DNA of 30,898 nt from positions 40,877 to 71,774 of the forward strand of contig DLLF01000014.1 in NCBI GenBank assembly GCA_002477945.1, in the 5' to 3' direction. Source of the stretch: Bacteroidales bacterium UBA7569. GTDB lineage: Bacteria; Bacteroidota; Bacteroidia; Bacteroidales; Paludibacteraceae. Position numbers and translations under genes: made by a program. Numbering within the stretch: the stretch's first letter is position 1; each line of letters starts with the position of its first letter. The notes below the pieces were generated by a model, which was not told the origin of the DNA, made no database searches, and saw nothing but the letters and a program-made list of their open reading frames with translations. This document shows, one piece after another, positions 14,897-21,476 of the stretch.

Positions 14897-16033
14897 TCAC
14901 TTGTTCTTACCCAAAACAGATTCCACGATGTCCAATACATTCTGGGCATCAAACTGCTTTTTCCCAATTCGCGACAATTCCCCGCAGTGCGCTAATAGAC
15001 TATGGTTCATTTGCAATTCCGTTATAATACCTGCGATTGCAGAAGGACTCATATCCACTATTTTTCCGTACTCCCCGTTTTGGAGCATTGTCAGTGCCCC
15101 AATCGTCCGTGTAGCAACAATCGGTTTCCCCAAGCACATCGCCTCCCCAAACACCAAAGGCAGTCCCTCTGCACGAGATGAAGAAAGAAATATGTCTGCC
15201 ATTCTCATATAAGGATAGGGGTTCGCCTTATACCCTAACAAGTGTACTATATCATCCACACCCGCCCCTTGTATTAAGGCTCTCAATCTCTTTTCCTGTG
15301 AACCTGTACCAATAATCCAAAAATCCACATCTGTCCCTTGCCGTTTGAGTATTAGAGCCGCCTCAACCACCATATCATACCCTTTTACCTCCTCCAAACG
15401 TCCTACAGAGCATATTGTAAATGTCCGCTTTACAACATCGGCAACCAACTCTTGCGACTTTTGCACGATTTCCGTTTCATTGATTATATTCGGGCAAATA
15501 TATTGTTTTATGTTTTCCGAAAGATGGAACACTTTGTTGAATTGCGTCTGTGCATACTCACTCACAAACACGACTCCATTTAACGTAGAATAGGCTTTCT
15601 TTTCATCTTCCCCTACGAAATGACGGGCTGACCAATGGTTTTCCACCAAATCAGTATGCACCCACGATATATTCCTCTGCGCTCTATCAAATATAAAAGA
15701 ATGATATAGCAAAGAATCCCCTTCCAAAAAAGATACTATCACATCATAATAGTCAGGCACTTTGCGTCTTGTCAGATATTTAAGCAGAGCCGGTGTATGC
15801 CAATCCAAATACAGATGCTTGGCAATTTTATATACCATGCTATGATTGTTTCCAAACAAAGTATGGTATGTTACGCCCTCTACGATATCCGTTCCTATCT
15901 TATCCCCGAATATAACCAACACACTGATGTTATATGTCTGCTTATCCATCGCCCGCAACAGATTGACGAGAGCCTTTTCCGCCCCCCCGCCTTCCAACCC
16001 GGTTATGATAAACAAGACACGTGTCATATTCAT
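14897..16033 (-). CDS. Glycosyltransferase family 4
   Basis: A GT-B retaining glycosyltransferase (378 aa). The N-terminal donor loop is ITGLEGGGAEKALVNLL (10-26). The second domain has F-T-I-C-S-V-G-R-L-E-E-V-K-G-Y-D, the donor-contact region LLGYKANPYPYM, and the catalytic-domain motif SSRAEGLPLVFGEAM with the E-x7-E spacing. A 7-G run (coding strand, 15982-15988) encodes the conserved G-G-G. It may start at either of two Met codons 6 nt apart (MNM); the first is used here. The gap to the upstream acyltransferase is 18 nt. The target linkage is unknown. Confidence 0.92.
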   Translation of the reverse strand: MNMTRVLFIITGLEGGGAEKALVNLLRAMDKQTYNISVLVIFGDKIGTDIVEGVTYHTLFGNNHSMVYKIAKHLYLDWHTPALLKYLTRRKVPDYYDVIVSFLEGDSLLYHSFIFDRAQRNISWVHTDLVENHWSARHFVGEDEKKAYSTLNGVVFVSEYAQTQFNKVFHLSENIKQYICPNIINETEIVQKSQELVADVVKRTFTICSVGRLEEVKGYDMVVEAALILKRQGTDVDFWIIGTGSQEKRLRALIQGAGVDDIVHLLGYKANPYPYMRMADIFLSSSRAEGLPLVFGEAMCLGKPIVATRTIGALTMLQNGEYGKIVDMSPSAIAGIITELQMNHSLLAHCGELSRIGKKQFDAQNVLDIVESVLGKNK

Positions 16034-16051
16034 ATCTGTACTAACGCTATT

Positions 16052-17122
16052 TCAAACTCTTTTTTCCTTGTCCCCTATCATATATTTTGCGAGAAACGGA
16101 CTCAAGCGAATCACACGAATAACAACCATACAACAGGCTATTATTGCGACTGCCAACAGGGCGAATACAATCAGTAGCAGAGCGGGGGGGGTATTCGTGG
16201 AAATTGTGCGCAAGAAAGACCAATTTCCTGCCAAGAAAAAGTAATGTATCAAATAGATACCCAATGTATTGCTACCTACAACCTGCAATGCTTTTCCTGT
16301 CCTGCTATCTGACCAAAACTGCCGCATAGAGCAGAACAATGCCGTTACAATACAAATACTTGCATAAGGCAAAAGGCGTACACACACAGCAGCCAAATAG
16401 CGTTGTATGCCACCGGATGGCAGTCCTTTGACATTAACCACCGCCATCAATACATAAGCCACAATAACTATCCCCATTGCGTACTTGTTTGACAAAAGCC
16501 GCAGAAAGACATCTTTATATTTCCTCACCAATATACCGAGTACAAAGAACTGAAAATAACTCCATTTATCTATCTGCAATGCATCAAACCATACCATAGC
16601 CCCATCTCCGAACATACGTGTGTACAAGCCATGGCGAGACAATAGCAACGAGAACACCACAGTTAGCACCACCAAGCACACCAACCAGCCTCTGTTGCCG
16701 ACCTTGCAAACCTGCATCAACCACTCAAACAAAACATACAAAGCAATAAACCCGAACAAGGTGATTGTAAACCAATAGCCGAATTTCATTGGATGAAGAG
16801 ATGCTTCCACAAGATTATACCCTAATATCCAAATTGCCAGCAGAAATACAACAACTGTCGGAACCAATATCTGCTGCACTTTCTTCCACAAATAAGTCAC
16901 TACAGAATGAGCCGTCCATTGTCTGTTCGGATTATACATTACCAGTCCCGACACAAAGAAAAACAGTGGCATAAACATCCATGCTATCAATGTATTATAC
17001 ACCGTGCTTTGGCTTCCACTGAAGAACTGCACATGCATAATCACCACAAGCCACATTGCAAACCCTCGCAATGCGTCTATCCATGCTATTCGTCCTTGTT
17101 TTATAACACTATTCTCCATCAT
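16052..17122 (-). CDS. Acyltransferase family 3 membrane protein (polysaccharide O-acetylation)
   Basis: A multi-pass membrane acyltransferase (356 aa, Acyl_transf_3/OafA-like) that moves acetyl groups across the membrane onto glycans. The N-terminal signature RIAWIDALRGFAMWLVVIMH contains the family Arg and catalytic-type His, and about ten hydrophobic helices follow. A longer frame to 17167 would only overlap the upstream GT2. The ATG at 17122 overlaps that gene's stop codon (ATGA), with a second ATG immediately after it. An 8-C run on the coding strand (16184-16191) lies in the last periplasmic-loop region (N-T-P-P-A-L) and is a possible slippage tract. With the hexapeptide enzyme at 4.1-4.7 kb it is the second candidate glycan acetylase here. 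Confidence 0.88.
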   Translation of the reverse strand: MMENSVIKQGRIAWIDALRGFAMWLVVIMHVQFFSGSQSTVYNTLIAWMFMPLFFFVSGLVMYNPNRQWTAHSVVTYLWKKVQQILVPTVVVFLLAIWILGYNLVEASLHPMKFGYWFTITLFGFIALYVLFEWLMQVCKVGNRGWLVCLVVLTVVFSLLLSRHGLYTRMFGDGAMVWFDALQIDKWSYFQFFVLGILVRKYKDVFLRLLSNKYAMGIVIVAYVLMAVVNVKGLPSGGIQRYLAAVCVRLLPYASICIVTALFCSMRQFWSDSRTGKALQVVGSNTLGIYLIHYFFLAGNWSFLRTISTNTPPALLLIVFALLAVAIIACCMVVIRVIRLSPFLAKYMIGDKEKRV

Positions 17123-17982
17123 TTCATCAGTCCGTTCGCCACACGCAGCAAGAATTGCGGCAGCCACTCCCCACGCACCTTCACAATTCGCGGGTATCGT
17201 CCTATTGTCTCATAGTCGCATTGCAGGCGGGCGGGCATCAGTCTGTCCAGTATCTGCTTGCGTTCGCGGGCGCACAAGGCGGGGCTGTGGTAACTCAGTC
17301 CCGTATTCTCGAAATATGCCACGTCCACATCTTTGTACAGCAGGCGCACCTCATCGTGAAAAGCAATCACCCGGAAGAACCAGTCGAAGTCGGCACAGAT
17401 ACGCATCGTACTGTCATAATTGCCGTATTTATCAAACAGACTACGACGGATAAACGTAGCCTGGTGCTTCATACAACTGTTGTACAAGTCCACAAAACCA
17501 GGGTCATCCACGCCCTTGCAGTGCTCCACTACCCTACCCTCGGCATCCACCACCAACTCGTTGCCATAGACAATATCCGCCCCCTCGCAATCCGCCATCA
17601 TCCGCGCCACCACATCCGCTCCGCAGAAAGCGTCTCCCGCATTGAGGAAAAAGCAGAAATCGCCTTTCGCCAGCCCGATACCCTTGTTCTGCGCATCATA
17701 CACGCCCTTGTCCGGCTCGGAGAGAACCTGTACATTTGAGAATTTGGGGATTTGAAGATTATCTCCCCTGCATTGTGCATTGCCCGTCTCTTTGTCCCCC
17801 TCTTTGAGGGGGACGGGGGAGTCCTGTCGCATCTTGTCCAGCCACTCCTGTGTGCCGTCGGTGCTTGCCCCGTCCACTACAATCCACTCCATATCCTTGT
17901 ATGTCTGTGCTGCCACGGACTCCGCCGTCTTGCGCAGCCCCGAGAGGTTGTTGTAGGTTATGGTAATGATAGAACAAGTCAT
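17119..17982 (-). CDS. Glycosyltransferase family 2 with a composite repeat-derived insertion
   Basis: A GT-A glycosyltransferase (287 aa) of the WcaE-like group: SIITITYNNLSGL (4-16), VVDGASTDGT (35-44), SEPDKGVYDAQNKGI (88-102), FFLNAGD (111-117) and ADFDWFFRV. The family normally has about 15 residues between D-G-x-S-T-D-G-T and SEPDKG, as in the paralogue at 22508-23302; here there are 43. The extra ~28 residues (about 53-84) are encoded by what looks like intergenic repeat DNA, including the palindromic element at 17794-17823. The ATG at 17982 overlaps the zeta-kinase stop codon (ATGA); a start 45 nt further upstream is open but lies in the other gene. The reading frame is intact; whether the loop insertion is tolerated is unknown. 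Confidence 0.9.
   Translation of the reverse strand: MTCSIITITYNNLSGLRKTAESVAAQTYKDMEWIVVDGASTDGTQEWLDKMRQDSPVPLKEGDKETGNAQCRGDNLQIPKFSNVQVLSEPDKGVYDAQNKGIGLAKGDFCFFLNAGDAFCGADVVARMMADCEGADIVYGNELVVDAEGRVVEHCKGVDDPGFVDLYNSCMKHQATFIRRSLFDKYGNYDSTMRICADFDWFFRVIAFHDEVRLLYKDVDVAYFENTGLSYHSPALCARERKQILDRLMPARLQCDYETIGRYPRIVKVRGEWLPQFLLRVANGLMK
17794..17823 (+). repeat. Palindromic element copy E3, in frame inside a GT2 gene
   Basis: GTCCCCCTCTTTGAGGGGG, then ACGGGGGAGTC. It contains a 7-bp inverted repeat (CCCCCTC and the G-rich complement around TTT) and closely matches the coding strand of 3223-3253. The host gene runs on the opposite strand, so it is read as D-S-P-V-P-L-K-E-G-D, a different translation from copy E1. 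Confidence 0.7.
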
Positions 17983-18716
17983 TTTCTCGTTGTCTCTGCC
18001 ATATTCAACAAATACGTTCTCAACCACTCTGTCTCACTGTATAGTTGGACAGACTTATCCGTGGCATCATACTCCGCCAGCAACTCAAAATGCTTACCGC
18101 TGTTATCAAACAGGTATGCCCTATCCGATTGTTTTACAGCCGCATACAAATTCCGCAAAGAACGAGTATAACGTTCCCTTACTTTACTTTCAGGGACATT
18201 ATGTCCTCCCTCCTGCACACGTGTATGCACACGCCCTATATTGATTTCCGGAGACTGTGTAGATACATAATACAGATAGACACGGTATCCTGACCGATGT
18301 GCTCGAGCCATAAAGTCCACCTTGCTCGGGTGCGACATAACCGTCTCTACGGAGAAAGAAATCCCCGTTTCCAATAACTGTTCCCGTATATAGGCAGCCA
18401 GAAAAGCAGCGAAATAAGAATCTACCAATGCAGTATCATACACCCCAATACAGGCATTATCTACAAATATATTGTCCGCCGCACTTCGTGTTGAAAAAGT
18501 ACAGAAATAGTCAGAATATGCGCCCCTGAACTTTTCCTCATCCACCTCCGCTACCGCATATTCTCTACAATCAAGACATCCTTCTTCCTTCAATCGCCGT
18601 TCTATCTCATCCGCATTGACGAACACGCCCCAATGGAAATTCTCTCGGAGTTCGCCGAACACGGATGTTTTCCCCGAACCGTTAGGTCCTGCCAATATGC
18701 GCAATCTTCCGACCAT
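17979..18716 (-). CDS. Zeta-toxin-like P-loop kinase
   Basis: A 245-aa ATPase/kinase of the zeta toxin family. Walker A is GPNGSGKT (10-17), N-A-D-E-I-E (34-39) holds the acidic residue after the second strand, I-S-F-S-V-E-T-V-M (119-127) is the central strand, and E-G-G-H-N-V-P-x3-V-x-E-R-Y (169-183) is the lid region. Characterised zeta toxins phosphorylate UDP-GlcNAc-type sugar nucleotides. The ATG at 18716 sits at the conserved start (MVGRLRILAGPNG), 2 nt after the stop of the small upstream gene; longer frames add unrelated residues. Its stop overlaps the downstream GT2 start. It could be a toxin with the upstream protein as antitoxin, or a housekeeping sugar-nucleotide kinase; the sequence does not decide. 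Confidence 0.85.
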   Translation of the reverse strand: MVGRLRILAGPNGSGKTSVFGELRENFHWGVFVNADEIERRLKEEGCLDCREYAVAEVDEEKFRGAYSDYFCTFSTRSAADNIFVDNACIGVYDTALVDSYFAAFLAAYIREQLLETGISFSVETVMSHPSKVDFMARAHRSGYRVYLYYVSTQSPEINIGRVHTRVQEGGHNVPESKVRERYTRSLRNLYAAVKQSDRAYLFDNSGKHFELLAEYDATDKSVQLYSETEWLRTYLLNMAETTRK

Positions 18717-18718
18717 TC

Positions 18719-18934
18719 TTACCGAAGCGTATATTGAGCGGGCTGTGCAGTAACAGGTCTTTCCGCCACAGTACCAACAACCTGTTCTTTTCCATTGCAA
18801 ATACGCACGATATCCGTTCCCCTCAAAATGGTAACTTCCACATGCGAACTCATTGCTCGCAAATAAGCGGATGAAGCGTCCCGAGACACCATGTCGTGTA
18901 TTGCTTGTTGCTCTTTGCTTTCAGATTCACTCAT
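18719..18934 (-). CDS. Small antitoxin-like protein upstream of the zeta kinase
   Basis: A 71-aa protein of unrecognised family. It has a polar, helical N-terminus (about 1-30, rich in S, E and K) followed by a compact stretch V-E-V-T-I-L-R-G-T-D-I-V-R-I-C-N-G-K that looks like a small beta unit. The ATG at 18934 is the likely start; a longer frame to 18979 runs back into the leader. It is first in its operon, about 50 nt downstream of a good Bacteroidetes promoter, and ends 2 nt before the kinase. Position and size suggest the antidote of a toxin-antitoxin pair, but it does not visibly resemble epsilon antitoxin. Confidence 0.7.
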   Translation of the reverse strand: MSESESKEQQAIHDMVSRDASSAYLRAMSSHVEVTILRGTDIVRICNGKEQVVGTVAERPVTAQPAQYTLR

Positions 18935-18992
18935 AACAGTTGCTATTAAAATTAAACGGTTGCATACAAATCCGCCCATATCCTATTGCCTG

Positions 18993-19024
18993 CAAAGTTA
19001 CTATTTTTCTACGAAATATGCAAA
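18993..19024 (-). promoter_or_regulatory. Promoter of the antitoxin/zeta/glycan operon
   Basis: On the minus strand TTTG (19021-19024), 20 nt, TAACTTTG (18993-19000) is a full match to the Bacteroidetes consensus. Its predicted start site is about 50 nt upstream of the ATG at 18934. It lies back to back with the plus-strand promoter next to it. Confidence 0.75.
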
Positions 19025-19030
19025 TACATC

Positions 19031-19061
19031 TTGTATATATGGGTAAATTTTGGTAATTTTG
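19031..19061 (+). promoter_or_regulatory. Promoter of the coiled-coil protein gene
   Basis: TTG (19031-19033) and TAATTTTG (19054-19061) separated by 20 nt, about 35 nt before the ATG at 19097. The two divergent promoters leave only 6 nt between their -33 elements, so one bound protein could affect both. Confidence 0.65.
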
Positions 19062-19096
19062 CGTGATAGTAATATAATTTTCAAAAATTAACAGAT

Positions 19097-20188
19097 ATGC
19101 AATTTGTAGATAAAGTCTGCCTTGACGCATTAAGAAAGAGTATTGAAAACAATGTTATGGAAGATTACAAAGAAAACATTGTTTATCAATGGCTACGGAA
19201 GCCCTGTATGGCTTATAGTCAAGACAAATACCGGCTTACTCCTGACGGTTTGTTCTATATGAGTTTCGGGCTATTGGATTTGCTAAAACAATATAACCGT
19301 TATGACGATTGCCGGTTACAGAATGAAATTCAGTGCATTCCATACGATATAGAAGAAATAATAGATATGCGTAACTATAACGGGGACAGGGATAAATGTT
19401 TCAGTGACCGTATGTTTGTGCTGTTGGCATTATCCAAACTGCTACGATTGTTGGACAATGCGGACACAGATAAATTATCCGGTTATTTGAGTGACGGAAT
19501 AGAAGAAATAGTAGATGCAAACTTTTTGTCGGATGATATTTACCCGACAGGCAAGCGTGCCCGTATGACAAAAGCCTTAACGACAGACTCCCCTATTTTT
19601 GTACAAAGTTCAAAAATTATGCGTAAGGAGGATTTTTGTGAAGCGAAAGAAGAGCACCTTATTGACTATATAGAGCGATATATGCAGTCCGACAGGCGGA
19701 TATCGACAGAGATAACCACGCTACTACATACTAACAAAGATAAAGGCAATGAAAAAGAGAACCCCAACAGAGGCGAGTTGAGGTCAGAAAAGGCAGGCAT
19801 TGCCTCACTGAAGGAGGAAGCGGAGCGGTTGGAAGCGCGTGTGAAGGAGTTGGAGGGGCAGTTGGAGGAGAAAGAGAGAGAGTTGGCAGCGATGCGGGAG
19901 GGAAATGGCGGCTCTATGATTCGCATTGCCGACAGGAAAAAGAGCGGCTTGGAATTGCTGCTGTCAGGTTTGTACTATGCGGACTATTTTGTAAATGACA
20001 AGCGCGTTAAAATAGGGCGTGACGAGACTATCCGAGAAATTCTGAAATATGGTTTTCATTGCGAAAGCGGCAGGATAAGCAAGGATATAAGCCAATATCT
20101 CAGTACAGGTACGATAACAGCGTTCAAAGACGATTTAATCAAGGATTTCAAAAAGGCACTGGACGATGTAGAGAGAGTGCAGCGATAA
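19097..20188 (+). CDS. Hypothetical coiled-coil protein
   Basis: A 363-aa protein of unrecognised function. Residues 1-200 are mixed and helix-rich with many acidic residues. About 225-278 is a clear coiled coil (E-E-A-E-R-L-E-A-R-V-K-E-L-E-G-Q-L-E-E-K heptads). The last ~85 residues (GLELLLSGLYYADYFVNDKR onward, ending in D-D-L-I-K-D-F-K-K-A-L) form a compact helical domain vaguely like the C-terminal domains of RteC and related Bacteroidetes regulators; that resemblance is weak. No signal peptide or membrane segment is seen. It has its own promoter and terminator, is divergent from the zeta operon, and stands on the opposite strand to nearly all glycan genes, so it is either an accessory cargo gene or a regulator. 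Confidence 0.8.
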   Translation: MQFVDKVCLDALRKSIENNVMEDYKENIVYQWLRKPCMAYSQDKYRLTPDGLFYMSFGLLDLLKQYNRYDDCRLQNEIQCIPYDIEEIIDMRNYNGDRDKCFSDRMFVLLALSKLLRLLDNADTDKLSGYLSDGIEEIVDANFLSDDIYPTGKRARMTKALTTDSPIFVQSSKIMRKEDFCEAKEEHLIDYIERYMQSDRRISTEITTLLHTNKDKGNEKENPNRGELRSEKAGIASLKEEAERLEARVKELEGQLEEKERELAAMREGNGGSMIRIADRKKSGLELLLSGLYYADYFVNDKRVKIGRDETIREILKYGFHCESGRISKDISQYLSTGTITAFKDDLIKDFKKALDDVERVQR

Positions 20189-20232
20189 TGGTATAAATCC
20201 CCGTTAAGGGCGAAGAAGTTTTCATAAGAGCG

Positions 20233-20270
20233 AGGGAGGTACGGTGACATCACCTGACCTCCCTTTCTTT
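20233..20270 (+). terminator. Terminator of the coiled-coil protein gene
   Basis: Stem GGGAGGT/ACCTCCC with a nested GGTGA/TCACC stem, followed by TTTCTTT. It begins 45 nt after the stop codon at 20188. Confidence 0.75.
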
Positions 20271-20306
20271 GTTGTGTTTTTGCTGTTCCAAGTAACAGAA
20301 TAGCAG

Positions 20307-20314
20307 TAATTTTG
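20307..20314 (+). promoter_or_regulatory. Possible -7 box upstream of the small-protein genes
   Basis: TAATTTTG fits TAnnTTTG, but no good -33 element lies 19-20 nt upstream. If used, the transcript would have a leader of nearly 300 nt carrying the 11-bp repeat array before the gene at 20611. Confidence 0.3.
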
Positions 20315-20370
20315 CATCGGAAATCGAACAGAACATGTGCGGCGGGAACAGGAAGGAAAGAGCGGTTTTG

Positions 20371-20442
20371 TTCGGAGGTGGTTCGAAGGTGATTCGGAGG
20401 TGGTTCGAAGGTGATTCGGAGGTGGTTCGAAGGTGGTTCGAA
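20371..20442. repeat. 11-bp tandem array (TTCGRAGGTGR, six units)
   Basis: Alternating units TTCGGAGGTGG and TTCGAAGGTGA: six complete copies (20371-20436) plus a partial TTCGAA. It sits in the 422-bp spacer 20189-20610, which otherwise holds a terminator, a weak promoter-like box and a second 11-bp duplication, but no gene. Confidence 0.85.
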
Positions 20443-20473
20443 AAATGCTCAGCAGAGTATGTCGCTGACAAGT

Positions 20474-20495
20474 TACTGATATGCTACTGATATGC
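20474..20495. repeat. 11-bp direct duplication (TACTGATATGC)
   Basis: Two perfect head-to-tail copies of TACTGATATGC, 32 nt to the right of the six-unit array. The sequence is unrelated but the unit length is the same. Confidence 0.7.
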
Positions 20496-20610
20496 AGGAG
20501 ATATAACGGATTTTATATAGTTGCACAATATAAGACATCGGGCAAATAGGGGAAGCGATGAGAAAGAAAAGAACCTGATTATTATTTAACAAACCGCTAA
20601 ATTTTATATA

Positions 20611-20910
20611 ATGGCGTATTTTACAACAGAAGCCCCGTTTGCAGAATATCGGGGCAAGATATGCGGACATTCGCGTATCATTCACAAGAAAGTGTACGAC
20701 ACACTGTACACGAGTCAGATTTGTCACCCCTATACGGGAGAGCCCAGCGCAACGCAAAAGGCACAACGCGAGAAGTTCAAACAGGCTCGCGCCAATGCCT
20801 TGGCACTGAGCGAGGCGGAAAACAAGGCATACAAAATTGCCTTCGGCAAACAAAGAAAGTATCATTCGTTTTTGGGCTATAAGATAGCCATGGAGATGAA
20901 GAAGTTATGA
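20611..20910 (+). CDS. Small protein of unknown family, member 1
   Basis: A 99-aa, basic, helix-rich protein I do not recognise. It shares its architecture with the next gene and with the gene at 30047-30460: about 14 residues, then G-K-(I/L)-(S/C), a variable basic middle with tyrosines, a helix with Q-x4-7-F-x2-A (here Q-R-E-K-F-K-Q-A), an F/Q segment and an aromatic C-terminal helix ending in K-L (here H-S-F-L-G-Y-K-I-A-M-E-M-K-K-L). No signal peptide or membrane segment. It is followed after 28 nt by member 2 on the same strand, so the pair is probably one transcript ending at the terminator at 21314. Confidence 0.72.
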   Translation: MAYFTTEAPFAEYRGKICGHSRIIHKKVYDTLYTSQICHPYTGEPSATQKAQREKFKQARANALALSEAENKAYKIAFGKQRKYHSFLGYKIAMEMKKL

Positions 20911-20938
20911 ACTATTTAATTTTTAATTATTTACAATT

Positions 20939-21274
20939 ATGGCAGAGTTTGTACTGCATGACCCGTTGCAAGAGTTGCACGGGAAGTTATCGAGAAAAAA
21001 TGGTCGTGTAGAGTATATGTATCGTAGCGATACGGACTACAACTACACCAGTATGAAACGTCAGTTGAGCCGCAAAGAGAAGCAGGCGCGTAAGGCGAAG
21101 CAGAGCACCGCTCAGACGGAAGTCCAGGAGCGTTTTGCGGAGGCAGTGCGTGCGACGCGCACCCGGCTTGGCGACCCGAACCAGCGAGCCACCGACATAG
21201 CGGCCTTCAAGAAACAGACACGTTATCCGACACTGTACGGGTATGTGTTCAGCCTGGAGTACGCGAAGTTGTAG
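20939..21274 (+). CDS. Small protein of unknown family, member 2
   Basis: A 111-aa protein with a very basic central stretch (R-Q-L-S-R-K-E-K-Q-A-R-K-A-K-Q), suggestive of nucleic-acid binding. The N-terminus (D-P-L-Q-E-L-H-G-K-L-S-R-K) lines up residue for residue with member 3 (D-P-V-E-S-L-K-G-K-I-S-K-K). The core R-F-A-E-A matches L-F-A-E-A of member 3, and the C-terminus K-K-Q-T-R-Y-P-T-L-Y-G-Y-V matches member 1. Function unknown. Codon use and GC content are higher than in the AT-rich glycan genes next door. A strong terminator follows. Confidence 0.78.
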   Translation: MAEFVLHDPLQELHGKLSRKNGRVEYMYRSDTDYNYTSMKRQLSRKEKQARKAKQSTAQTEVQERFAEAVRATRTRLGDPNQRATDIAAFKKQTRYPTLYGYVFSLEYAKL

Positions 21275-21313
21275 GCTTCTTAGGGGTAGAGATTAGGGGT
21301 TAGGGATTAGGGG

Positions 21314-21354
21314 AGCCCCGCGTAAGGAGAGAGTCCTTAGGCGGGGCTTTTTTT
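21314..21354 (+). terminator. Rho-independent terminator after the small-protein pair
   Basis: Stem AGCCCCGC/GCGGGGCT with a nested TAAGGA/TCCTTA stem and a GAGAG loop, followed directly by a run of seven T. Upstream lie four G-runs (21283-21313) that could form a G-quadruplex. Confidence 0.92.
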
Positions 21355-21360
21355 GTGTGT

Positions 21361-21371
21361 GGGGGGGGGGG
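21361..21371 (+). repeat. Poly-G tract
   Basis: Eleven consecutive G after a GTGTGTGT stretch, in the spacer between the terminator and the convergent glycosyltransferase. It is non-coding on both strands as annotated; tract length may vary or be misread. Confidence 0.8.
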
Positions 21372-21400
21372 ATGGTGGAGCGGAGGTGTATAGTTCTTTT

Positions 21401-21476
21401 GTAATCCAAGATATCAGTATGATTTTTCGGAATATAATCCGAAAAGTTGGTATGAGATTTTGGATTAGAAGTCGCT
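21401..21476 (+). repeat. Flanking palindromic element, copy A
   Basis: A nested inverted repeat: outer arms AATCCAAGAT and ATTTTGGATT, inner perfect 8-bp stem TTTTCGGA/TCCGAAAA with a 6-nt loop. It matches 30562-30636 in the same orientation at roughly 80% by eye, with the first 36 positions differing at only two. Its right end includes the stop codon of the glycosyltransferase at 21465, so it could act as that operon's 3' structure. Confidence 0.75.

Noticed and set aside
20371..20442. CRISPR array
   Set aside because: Units are contiguous 11-bp tandem repeats without spacers, and no cas genes are present in the window.
20250..20471. A 73-codon minus-strand frame across the 11-bp array
   Set aside because: Its sequence is a translation of the tandem repeat (N-H-L-R-x-T-x-E-x-P pattern) and the frame covers the terminator; the repeat explains it.
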